Part shown: positions 24,613-34,295 of the stretch, one piece after another
How positions within the stretch are numbered: position 1 is the stretch's first letter
Layout of the letters: every line of letters starts with the position of its first letter
Origin: Vitellaria paradoxa
Lineage: Eukaryota > Streptophyta > Magnoliopsida > Ericales > Sapotaceae
Direction of reading: 5' to 3'
NCBI GenBank assembly: GCA_019916065.1
Contig: CM034239.1
Location: 43,230,663-43,294,662 of the forward strand
DNA length: 64,000 nt
Program-made: the position numbers and the translations under genes
Notes under the pieces: model-generated
Seen by the model: the letters and a program-made list of their open reading frames with translations, nothing else
The model's database searches: none
Told to the model about the DNA's origin: nothing

Positions 24613-25077
24613 TCAAAGCCATAAAGCTCCGGCCTTCTTCAACACAGGAATCAACTCTCCGGTAATATGGGTGGCCATAATCCGATCCAATCCTCCGAAC
24701 AACCTTCCTCCGATGAACACCGCCGGGAACTGCAACCGGCCGTCACGTCCATCGCCGGCGCCGATGATCTGCTCTAACTGATCGACAACACTATCCTCGT
24801 CGTCCTCGTGGACCTCGTAGACCGCCGGGTTCACACCCAGACCCTGGAGCAGGCGCTTGACGACATGGGCCATACAACAACCGCGTCGGCCAAACACGAT
24901 CAGTGCATTCTCCGAAACCATGCTCTTCATATCACTTCTCGCCAGCGATTCTGTAGCCGGTTTGCCGTCGTTTATTGGTCTTGGGTCGCTAATAATTGTA
25001 ATGGGTTGTTGTGATCGGCTTAGAAAAGGCTGTTTAGGAATTGGTTGCCAGGTCTTGTAAGGGATTGCTTCTTGCAT
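24613..25077 (-). CDS. CC-type (ROXY) glutaredoxin, GRXC9-like
   Basis: Small thiol-oxidoreductase fold protein of the land-plant CC class, whose members work mainly as nuclear partners of TGA bZIP factors in development and in salicylate/jasmonate signalling. 154 aa, single exon. The start is MQEAIPYKTW at 25077; the frame stays open upstream but that part is low-complexity leader. The thioredoxin-fold segment starts near 55 (SENALIVFGRRG); the active site is C67-C68-M69-A70, then HVVKRLL and GVNPAVYEV; FPAVFIGG (117-124) carries the cis-Pro region; RLFGGLDRIMATHI follows; the terminal ALWL is the motif used by this class for repressor recruitment. The whole resembles GRXC9/ROXY19-type proteins, which usually have CCMC; here the fourth position is Ala. 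Family certain, ortholog probable. Confidence 0.93.
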   Translation of the reverse strand: MQEAIPYKTWQPIPKQPFLSRSQQPITIISDPRPINDGKPATESLARSDMKSMVSENALIVFGRRGCCMAHVVKRLLQGLGVNPAVYEVHEDDEDSVVDQLEQIIGAGDGRDGRLQFPAVFIGGRLFGGLDRIMATHITGELIPVLKKAGALWL

Positions 25078-25169
25078 CGTGTATGTGTGTGAGAGAGAGA
25101 GAGAGAGGGAGCAGCGACTTGTGGGGTGGGGTGGGGTGGGATGTGGTGGGCTTGGAGTGGGCTTTCTTC

Positions 25170-25290
25170 TGCATGTGTATATATATAAAGATAAATAATA
25201 TATATGTGTATGTATATATCTAGAGAGAGAGAGGTGAGTGACGAAAGGTGTTAGGGGAGACTTAAAATAGTCCAGCGTCAACGGCAGTTG
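25170..25290 (-). promoter_or_regulatory. Promoter of the glutaredoxin gene
   Basis: A TATATATA stretch around 25179-25187 can serve as TATA box about 100 bp upstream of the ATG. Upstream lie two TGACG cores in opposite orientation (25239-25243, and CGTCA at 25276-25280, the latter within a TTGACG W-box-like string). TGACG is the TGA-factor half-site, fitting the known autoregulation of GRXC9-like genes; functional relevance is inference. Confidence 0.4.
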
Positions 25291-25404
25291 GCTTCGTTAC
25301 GCGTTGCACAGGGTGTGAGTGTGGCTGTATTGTATGGTGGCTTACGTTTTACTTGTGGAACTCATTTTTTCTCCATTCTGTACCCCACCACTCCCCCTCC
25401 CTAA

Positions 25405-26163
25405 GACCCTGTTTGGATTGAGAGATTTTTAGGACAAGATTGGTGTGGTAAGAACTTATGATTAACTGGTGAAGGACAAGGGTTATTCTTGATTTTTTTT
25501 ATTTTTTATTTTTTATTTTTCCTTTTTTGTTAAAAAATAGAAGGATTAGCATATCAAAAAAAAAAAAAAAAAAAGAGCCTTAACAATTTATGCACTTCTT
25601 TACCTTTCTAATATAGCAGAAACATTAGTAAGGGAAAGTAATAGGTATTGTTTGGAAGTTAAATTTTTAAGTAATTTTTAAAAATTTCTCGTCAAAAGTT
25701 GGGGATGAAATTTTTTTGTGTGTTTAATGAAATAAGTAATAATATTTAGTAATTTTTTTATAATTTTTCGATATTTCATAAAATTTTTTGTAACTTTTAA
25801 ATTCGTAATTATCTAAAATGACTATTATATCCCCTAAATCATAATTTGGGTTGCACAGTTAGTCCCCCACTTAAGAATATCACAAGGGTAAGTAAGTAAT
25901 TGCAACATTGCCCTAAAATATTGTTATTTGAACCTAATTTCAATTACTGGAAAAAAAAAATGATAAAAATTAATATTTTATCAAATACTCAAATCACAAT
26001 TTTTAATAATTTTTATAAATTTTTGCTCCACCAAACGGAGCCTATAGTTACGTGGTTTCATTTTGTTTAACTAACCGAGAGAATCAAAAGTACATTTACT
26101 TCCTTCTTTCCTTGTCGGGTTTCTTTACCAATTTGATTTCTTTTCCCCCTGTCCAAACAGAGC
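25405..26163. mobile_element. Possible larger TIR element enclosing a MITE
   Basis: GACCCTGTTTGGATT at the left and the inverse of the right end, TGCTCTGTTTGGACAG, are similar termini that bracket the better-defined element at 25644-26042. No target duplication verified. Confidence 0.3.
25644..26042. mobile_element. MITE, about 400 bp
   Basis: Left end GGTATTGTTTGGAAGTT preceded by ATA; the inverse of the right end, GGCTCCGTTTGGTGGAG, is followed outside by TAT. Noncoding. Confidence 0.55.
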
Positions 26164-27027
26164 ATATATAAATATTATATTTATATTGTTGGTCCAAACT
26201 GGGTTTTGAAAAAGCTGACGTTGGATGATTTAAATCTGGAATGGTGATTTCATCATGCAACGTTTGTTACGTGTTTAGCTTTAACATATAGGGAAAAGCA
26301 CAATCATGCTTAAGTAGGCAAAAAAAAGAAGAGATTAGCTTTCTTGAATATTTTAATATCCGTCTACCAATTCTGACGTGGGCATGCAATGGGTGGTGAT
26401 GTCAGCAAACTCTGTTTCTCGAATTTAATTAGAAAATTTCCAATGAATATACAACAGCTTATCTGTTACGTATATATATATATATATATATCAATGACAT
26501 ATCTATATATACAAGTTAGGCAGCCGCGGGCATGGAAAACAAGTGGAAAAGATATGCACACAGAGTTGCCAACTGTTTCATTCAAACTCATCCTCTTGTC
26601 TTACTGGTAAATATATTTATTTACCCAAAAAAAAAATTAATTTTAACCTGCCTGTTTTGAATGGTGATTGTCAATCTTCCACCCTTACAGTAATTTTTTT
26701 TTAATTGGAATTATGGTAAAGTTACACATTGAATATTTTTTAATTAGTTCATTATGATTAAATGCTGGAATGATGATCTTAAAATTTCACTCAATAATTT
26801 AACTTCTACAATTAAAAATAAATAAATAAAAATTTGATTTTAAAAATGAATAATATAATTAATCCGTTTGTTATTATTATAATCACAACAATAAATTGTA
26901 AACTAAAGTTACATGTACATGCATGTATTTATGTATCAACCCCTCAGTAATTTTCAGTTTGAGATTAAATGATAGAATGATTCTTGATGGTGATTCTTTT
27001 ACGTCCGCACACTGTAGGTTTCCGCAC

Positions 27028-27225
27028 ACTGTAGGTCCTTTGAACAAATATTATCTGCTTTGAATTTGGTCAACTGCTTCCCAGGAGAGGTCACCCAACG
27101 GATATTATTTGATTGTAGGTTCTTTGAACAAATATTATCTGCTTTGAATTTGGTCAACTACTTCCTAGGAGAGGTCACCCAACGGATATTATTTGCTTTT
27201 GACTTGGTCAACTGTTTCCTAAGAG
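27028..27225. repeat. Internal tandem duplication in the left LTR of the TRIM
   Basis: The segment GTAGGTYCTTTGAACAAA through TTGGTCAACT and GAGGTCACCCAACGGATAT is present twice in full and a third time in part. A second smaller duplication of GCACACGCTTAACCCTAG follows at about 27254-27340. Confidence 0.75.
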
Positions 27226-27635
27226 GTCACTCATTCTAACACTACTCCCACTAGCACACGCTTAACCCTAGAATTTCTATTAAATCCAGTGCTCAACCAT
27301 GGCTAGCGCACGCTTAACCCTAGAATTTCTACTAAATCAATGCTTAACTATGGAGTTTTCGCTGAATGCAGTGTTCTCACGGCTTTGAAACGCGTTATGT
27401 TAGGGAGAGAGGTAGAAACACTTATAAGTTATCTCAGTTCTCGACTCCTTTTCGATGTGGGATAGTTGTGGTATCATCAAAACCCCTTAGTCGAGGACAA
27501 AGACACTAGGAATGGCGGGCTTGTGACTCTTTCGATTCCCATAGACGACGCCAACTAATGATGATCCATTTTCATCTGCACACCATAGACCTTTCTAACA
27601 AATATTATCCACTTTGGGTTTAGTCAACTATTTGT

Positions 27636-27720
27636 CAGGAGGTCACCCACCTATCTTAGTACTGCTTTCATTGGAACACGCTTAACTCTGGAGTTTTCGC
27701 TAAATCCAGTGTCTTCACGG
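27636..27720 (-). repeat. 5S rRNA-derived segment in the right LTR
   Basis: On the plus strand AGGAGGTCACCCA, TTAGTACT, CACGCTTAACT and GGAGTT occur in the order and near-spacing of the complement of plant 5S rRNA. It covers the internal promoter part of 5S genes but is too diverged to be called a functional 5S gene. Confidence 0.75.
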
Positions 27721-27817
27721 CTTTAAAACGCGTCGTGCCAAGAGAAGAGGTAAAGGCGCTTATAAGTTACCTCAATCATCGATTCATTTCTGATATAGGA
27801 CAGTTATGGTATCATCA

Positions 27818-29289
27818 ATTATCTTTAAATTTCGACTTAACAATTTAACCTCTACAATGAAAATTAAGGATAAATTAGAGTTATCATTTTTGTAGTTTAC
27901 ACTCATCCTACTTTGATTCATATGTAGAAAATTTTCTCTCTTTAATGACGTACACACCAAGATCCATATATGATTTGTTAAAAGACTAAATATAGACTCA
28001 AGTTTATAGGCAAACTTGTCTTTGAATCCATGTTAAGAATTTCTCTTCCTTCCTCTCTTAATGAGCACTCTCTAATGGGTGAGAATATTGATGACTCTCT
28101 CAATTGAGATGAAAGAGGAGACCTAGGCTTCCCTTTGTATAATATTCCCATGGGTCTTCCCATCACTGACCTAATGGGCTTCTATGACCTACCCTAACTA
28201 TCGTACTTAAATTATAAAACTTAGAGTTATAGTCTATTTAATTAGATCTATTCCACGAGTTTACCTGCGTCTCATAATAGATCAATTTACCTTAACTTGT
28301 TTTAATTGAAAACTTATAAAAAAAAAAAAAAACTCACATTAAAAAAGTCTACAATATAAAAAAATTTCAACATCTATGTACTTCTAACTGTGACAGCCAA
28401 CTTTCTATGCTTTCGCTCAAGTGTCATTGTATTCCTTCCATTCGAAATCTAATTGTGAATCCGTTATGCGTCCCTCGTGTGAAAGGAGTACATGATCACT
28501 TTTGAAAATGTAAATTTTACTTAAGTCTAGTTTGGAGTAAGAAAAAACAAGATAAATTGAGATAAAATGTGGGTTGGGGTTAATTTTGGCGCCGTTTATT
28601 TTCTAAAAAGTCGTAAACCGTGATAACGATTTTTCAAATCCATTCTCACTGATTCAAAAAAAAATTCACAAAAAAAAAGCAACAATGATACTTATTTGAA
28701 AGTTTTCAACACAAAAAAATATGATTGTATAAAAAATTTACATATTCGGTTAACCTGTTTTCATATTTTTTTATTTTTTTAGCGAAATATTGAAATTTTT
28801 TAAAATTAGTAATGGCGGAAAAATTAGAGGTAGAGGAGTTGTTAGAGATTTATAAAATTTTTTAGAAATTTATAATATGCCAAACGAGGCCTTAGTACTC
28901 TTATACTTAACCTAAGTTAAACTTTGTCCCCCATATATACCTTAAATTGCAACTCTTTGGCCCCTTGAATTTACCAAGTGGGCTCCCCTTGTTTGCTGGT
29001 ATTCATCTTGTAATTGATATTTACATCTGCTATAATTTTTGTGCTATATAGTAGAAATTACAATATTTAAAAAGGAACAATAACGTAATTTGAAATTTTT
29101 GAGAGAAAATAAAAACATGCTAGTATACATATGTGTGTGTGTGTTAAATTTAAATAGATATATTTTAAATAATTTTAAAACTGATTAATTATTTATAAAA
29201 ATAATGTTGAACTATTTAAATTGTGCACAAAGAGTAGAGGTTACTATTAAAAATTTTATCTCTCCCTCTCTCTCTCTCTTTCTTTTTTT
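27818..29289. other. Intergenic, no gene seen
   Basis: AT-rich DNA with a partial MITE of the AAGTGAGATAAA family starting at about 28527 (GTCTAGTTTGGAGTAAG). No coding pattern. Confidence 0.5.
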
Positions 29290-29670
29290 TTTATTGGGTA
29301 GGAACCTCCCCGTACAAGAGCAAACGGGCGAGCCGCTTGTGGCGGTGCGCAGAGTTCGGTCGGCCAAACTGACGGAATTGGTCATCAACCTATTAACGTA
29401 ATCCAACGTGTGGTCTGACATCACAACTAGGGGCCCGCCACGTGGCTTCAGAAGGCGATGATGATCTCACCCATCACCTCCACTTTGTCGACTTCAAACT
29501 ATAGTGACCTGTCATCAACTTCCATGTGGCATACATCCAGCCGACGTCACCATCGATTGGTGACGATAGCGTGACCGCAGCATAGCGAAGCACGATATTT
29601 CTTTTGTTCCGGTCAAATTCTCTGTACCGAGCATGGGTATTTGTTTCTCTGCTCCAAGCCTCCAACGAGT
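29290..29670. other. Unassigned GC-rich island
   Basis: About 370 bp with clearly higher GC than its surroundings, containing CCGCCACGTGGC and several CGT/ACG words. No frame gives a recognisable protein, no tRNA box pair is seen, and no terminal repeats could be paired. Confidence 0.4.
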
Positions 29671-31070
29671 GGAGTTCTAGTATTTTTTTTTCAATTTAAT
29701 TATTCTATATTTAATAAATAAAGAAAAACACTAATTTTACATTAATTTTTAATTTTTTTTCAATCTTTTTAATTTTCTTTACTCAACTTTTTTTTGGGGT
29801 AATTTCTTTACTAAACTTTATCAAATATATTTTTTAATTTTCTTTCAACTTTCTTTAATGTTCTATTTGAAACAATGGATTTAATTAGATTTGATTTCAT
29901 TTAGTTAGAATTAATTTTAAATTTCATATTTTGAATAAAAATAATATTTAATGAAACAAATTTCATTTCATTTGAATTCTAAAATTTTAATATTTCATAC
30001 AATTTCAAATCAGATTTGAATTAATAAAAATTGATAAAATTCATTTGTTTTTAATTAATTAGACAAATTTGCTTGTAGGCGTATTAATTACTTCTTCTTT
30101 GTTTATTATTTATTATTTTTTATTTTTTTTTAGACATGCAACAGGAAACGCTCTTTTTTTTTTTTTTTTGTTCCAAAGAAAAAAAAAAAAAAAACTTTTC
30201 TCTAAGTGGTTACAAGGTCAAAAGACTCAGAGCCAATCAACACACAACAAGCTTGCTATATGAGCTACTGATCACAATCAGAAAGGCCAATTCAAAAAAT
30301 AATCATCTACTGTTAAATATTCAAGTACTGAATTGATCTTGATTATTAATTAATTAATCCTAAAATTGAATACATTGGATCTTTTTCAAATATAAAAAAT
30401 ACATTAAATATAATAGGGTCAAATTTGGTATTTTTTTTCATATCCATTCAATTCTATTTAAGTTCCAAACATAGAATTTCTATTCAGTTTTTAAATTTAA
30501 ATATGTGTTCTAAACACAAAATTTTATTTTTCAAATGAAATGAAATGAAATTCTTATTTTAAAATGAGATTATTTCTAATGATAGAATGTTTCCAAACAT
30601 AGTGTAACTTCTTTTTATTTTTTTCAACTTTTTCTAATGGATGAGTTTCTTTGCACTACATAAATAGATTTTTACACTCCATTTTATGTTTTTATTACAT
30701 AATTACCCTCATTCTTGTAAAAGGATATTTATAATATTAAAATCATACCACATATCTTATTAGAAGAATAAGAGTAGTTATGTAATTTTATTTAATAAAA
30801 AAATTAAAATAGAGTGTAAGAATTTACTTGTAGAGTGCAAATAGCCCACCATTTCTAATTTTTACAAGTTTTTGTAAAACATCTTATTTTTTTTCAAAAC
30901 TGACTGGGTAACATCAAAACAAAAATTATAAAAAATTCCATTTTTTTGACACTCAAAAATGCACTCTAAATTTATTGAAAACTTCTAAACTTTAGTTTCG
31001 AAGGAGCTTAAGATAATATATTTAAATTTATTTATCATGATGTTTATTGACGAGTTTCAATTTGAAATAA
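29671..31070. other. Intergenic, no gene seen
   Basis: Very AT-rich with long poly-T and poly-A runs (about 30150-30195). No gene or terminal repeat pair recognised. Confidence 0.5.
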
Positions 31071-31194
31071 GGTGTTTATTTTACTAAAAATTTCTAATTT
31101 TTACTAATTTTTTTTCATTTTTACTAATTAAATTTTGTTATATGTCATTTTTACACCTATTTAAATTTTTTTTTTGAGTAAACCAAACACTACC
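31071..31194. mobile_element. Short MITE
   Basis: Left end GGTGTTTATTTTACT preceded by TAA; the inverse of the right end is GGTAGTGTTTGGTTTACT. 124 bp, noncoding. Confidence 0.5.
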
Positions 31195-31856
31195 TGAATA
31201 TACTCATGAGTGTAAAATCAAATTTACTCATGAGTTTGTTAATAAACAAAGTTGACTTTATTACATTTACCATCATCTTATTCTACCCATCTAAATGTAA
31301 CTTTATTTAAAAAAATATATATATTTCCTTTAACTTAAAGTCATTATAATTTAAAATTAAATTAAGTATTAATCATTTAATTTTAACTTTATTTATTATT
31401 GTAACCAAACAAAGAAATGAAAATGAAAATGGTCATAAAATTCTATTCTAATATTTCTATTAATTCGTATTAAAACACCGCCTTAATTAATTTTTATATT
31501 CCAATTATTCTACTCATACTTTTTTTTTTTCAAATTTAAACATATAAATATTTTTAGAAAAAAATAAATTAATCAAATGAGTTGTCTTTCACGAATACAC
31601 AAATTGCCCTTACACCATCTATAATCGAACAACAATGTTTTTAAATCTTTGATTAGGGGGTCAACACTATAAATTTCTATAGTTTCACTTTACGCGGTCT
31701 TGAAATTATAGTAAAGGCACTTGAACTTTGAAAGCTGCCTGTGTATCTCATCACATGGTGTACATATATATATATATATATATGTGGTGTTAATACGACA
31801 TCATGAGCTTGCTATAGAGATCTTAAGAAAGATTTGTAGGAGTATAAACATTTCAG

Positions 31857-32010
31857 TTCTGTTTGGTGCGAAAAAATTTTTTAAAAGTAGTAAAAAATAT
31901 TTAAAATTTTTAAAAATTATTTATTTTTTATTTCATTGTACGAATTACGAATTCACAATTTATCTCAGTTTATCTTATTTTATTTTATTTTTTATCACTT
32001 TAAATATACC
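31857..32010. mobile_element. MITE, inverted relative of 33785-33942
   Basis: Contains TTTGGTGCGAAAAAATT at the left and CACTTTAAATATACC at the right. The interior (GTACGAATTACGAATTCACAATTTATCTC) is the inverse of the GGATTCGTAATTTGTACAATG region of the element at 33785. Edges approximate. Confidence 0.55.
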
Positions 32011-32146
32011 TTAAAATAAAAAAATTAAAAAAAAGACAAATCATTCGCAGAAAATATAAACAAAAAGTCACTCGGAGAGACATGCAAAAGCAACAGAAAA
32101 AATCGCCCATTTTGAAATGGCAACACCCGTATGGTCTGAATTCGGA

Positions 32147-32349
32147 GGGCTGCAGTTAAGGATTTATTGCTGCCATAGTAGTAAACTCAAAATGACGTCG
32201 TTTTATCGTTTTTTATTTAAAACGATACTGTTCTACTTAAGCTTTCATGTTTAAATATATCAACTCGTATTCGAATATGAAAAACTTAAGTAGAATATCG
32301 TCGTTTTGAAGTTACTGTAACAGCTATAGTAATCCTTTACTGCATCCCC
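32147..32349. mobile_element. MITE, first of a tandem pair
   Basis: Left end GGGCTGCAGTTAAGGATT; the inverse of the right end is GGGGATGCAGTAAAGGATT. The subterminal parts (AAAATGACGTCG...; CGTCGTTTTGAAGTTAC) are also inverted copies. About 200 bp. Confidence 0.7.
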
Positions 32350-32410
32350 TCTTTAGGTTTTTTTGTCTGATCAGTTGCTGTGGCGGCAGTGGGTCTAAGA
32401 AGAACCTCAA

Positions 32411-32706
32411 GGGGGTTGCAGTAAGGGAGTTGCTGCAGCCGCTGTAATAACTCCAAAACGACACCGTTTCGATATTTTTCTTTTTAAAACGACGCTATTT
32501 CACTTAAGTCCCTCATATTCGAATATATCAATTTATATTCAAATATGCATTTCAAATGAAAAAAATGTTATATTCTAAGATGAATTGATATATTTAAATA
32601 TGAAGATTTAAATAGAACAGCGTCGTTTTAAATAAAAAAATGACGAAACGGCGTTGTTTTGAATTTACTACTGCGATAGTAATAAACCCTTAACTACAGC
32701 CCCCAG
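32411..32706. mobile_element. MITE, second of a tandem pair
   Basis: Left end GGGGGTTGCAGTAAGGGAGT; the inverse of the right end is GGGGGCTGTAGTTAAGGGTT. AAAACGACACCGTTTCG on the left pairs with CGAAACGGCGTTGTTTT on the right. Same family as 32147-32349, separated by about 60 bp. Confidence 0.7.
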
Positions 32707-33140
32707 TTATACGATCACCCCCAATCTGTCTCTCTTATGAAACGTACGTGCAATTAACACTATTATATGAAAATAGTAGTTGGAATTTTCTCATTTAAGA
32801 TTTTTCTTTTTTTTTTAATTTATCATAATTAACTGTTTTTGGTGCACTCGTAATATATTTAAAATTGACAAATTACGATCATAAATTGGAATTGTTCACA
32901 AATTACATCGTGTAGCACGCCTAATTTTCTACGGTATTTTTTGCCCTTTTTTTCTGCTTGTTTCCTTTTTCTTTCAGTTGACTGACAAATAAAAAAAAAA
33001 AAAATTGCATGCAATACCGAATATCTTACCAGTCAGCGACTGGCAGTGGATTACCTTGAGCCAAACAGAATGCTTGCTTTTCTTGGAGGGTAAACCAAAT
33101 TAAGCGCACACAGCTCACCCAAAATATATATATATATATA

Positions 33141-33289
33141 AGTGTTTGGTTAGCAAAAATTTGACTAAAAATGCAGTAAAAGTACGAATATTAATATAAA
33201 AGTGATATGTGATAAAATTTAATTGAAAAAATAAAAAAATTTTAATAAAAATTAATAAATTTTGATTAATTTTGACCGACGAGACACTC
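33141..33289. mobile_element. Possible short MITE
   Basis: GTGTTTGGTTAGCAAAAATT at the left resembles the inverse of the right end, GTGTCTCGTCGGTCAAAATT. No clear target duplication. Confidence 0.4.
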
Positions 33290-33364
33290 CATATACATTT
33301 TTCACCCTCTGATTGATTAATTGGTTGGTATACTATTGTGATTGTTCAATTTCTGTACTAAAAT

Positions 33365-33570
33365 GAAACGTAGCGGAGCAACCACCGCCACCGCCATTGC
33401 TCAAGTCTAAAGCCATTCAGCATCGGCCGACTTTTGCCGTGATTAACCCAAACTTGAAAGTTTTCGAGGTGGTCAAAGATTCAAACTTTATCCGTGAAAG
33501 TCACCATCGAACTCGGATATGAGCTGTGGCACAGTAAAGGCATCTTCACCGGGCGGGCAAAGTAATAACA
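33365..33570. other. Unassigned GC-richer segment
   Basis: About 200 bp with higher GC and one plus frame open for about 35 codons (reading KAIQHRPTFAVINPN). It may be a gene scrap, but I do not recognise the family. Confidence 0.25.
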
Positions 33571-33784
33571 AATTAAACCCAAAAAAAGAAAAAAAAAAAG
33601 GTTAGTGAAACAGTAAAACATGATAACATTTAATTAAAGAAATTTAAAAAAATTTGACAAAAATTGAAATTTTATTTTGGTGTTTGCAGTTACTAAACCA
33701 CACCCTGAAAATACAAAGGGGGACACCAACGGCACAATTTTAAATATGAATACTATTATATGGTAAACTGAGATAAGTCGCATC

Positions 33785-33942
33785 GGGTGTATTTAAAGTG
33801 ACAAAAAATAAGATAAAATAAGATAAAAAGAGATAAATTGTGGATTCGTAATTTGTACAATGAAATAAAAAGTCAATAACTTTTAGAATTTTTTAATATT
33901 TTTTATCACTTTTTAGAATTTTTTGTCATTTCAAACGAAACC
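33785..33942. mobile_element. MITE with ATC target duplication
   Basis: Left end GGGTGTATTTAAAGTGAC; the inverse of the right end is GGTTTCGTTTGAAATGAC. ATC on both sides (33782-33784 and 33943-33945). 158 bp. Confidence 0.7.
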
Positions 33943-34295
33943 ATCATTAGATGGTCCAACAATCCAAAAAGTAAGAGAATTGCACTTACCTAGCTGCTCA
34001 CACAACTCCAGGATGTTGCAATGAACCATCCTCATTTAACAACCCGAGAGTATAAAAATACTATTCAAGCATTAGATAGCCAGTATCCATATATCCAACA
34101 GATTCTGTATTATTTCTGATAAAAAAGTTTCAACGTTTTGATGAATAAATACGCTCATTTCAGAGAGTTCAAAATAACATATAAAACCATATGAAACATC
34201 CACCGCCAAAAAACTTCGATGAGTTATTCACAAATAAACAAGGTCAGCAACATAACTGAGGAGGAAAGTTAACAGGGTTCTTTTACCGGCTGTGT

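Larger units (their letters stand above)
26986..27817 (-). mobile_element. Cassandra-like TRIM retrotransposon with 5S-rRNA-like LTRs
   Basis: Two direct repeats, 26986-27479 and 27559-27817, share TGATG..., CACGCTTAAC, GGAGTTTTCGCT, AAACGCGT, CTTATAAGTTA and a final GGTATCATCA, enclosing 79 bp. Read on the minus strand each LTR begins TGATGATACCA. The upstream LTR (right copy) ends ATCATCA and is followed by TTGGCGTCGTCTATGGGAA, a primer-binding-like site; AAGGGGTTT precedes the downstream LTR as a purine tract. Inside the LTRs, minus strand, is a segment resembling the 3' two thirds of 5S rRNA. The left copy is enlarged to 494 bp by internal duplications. No coding capacity, as usual for TRIMs. 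Confidence 0.75.

Noticed and set aside
27636..27720. A functional 5S rRNA gene
   Set aside because: Only part of the 5S sequence is present, diverged, and embedded in LTRs.
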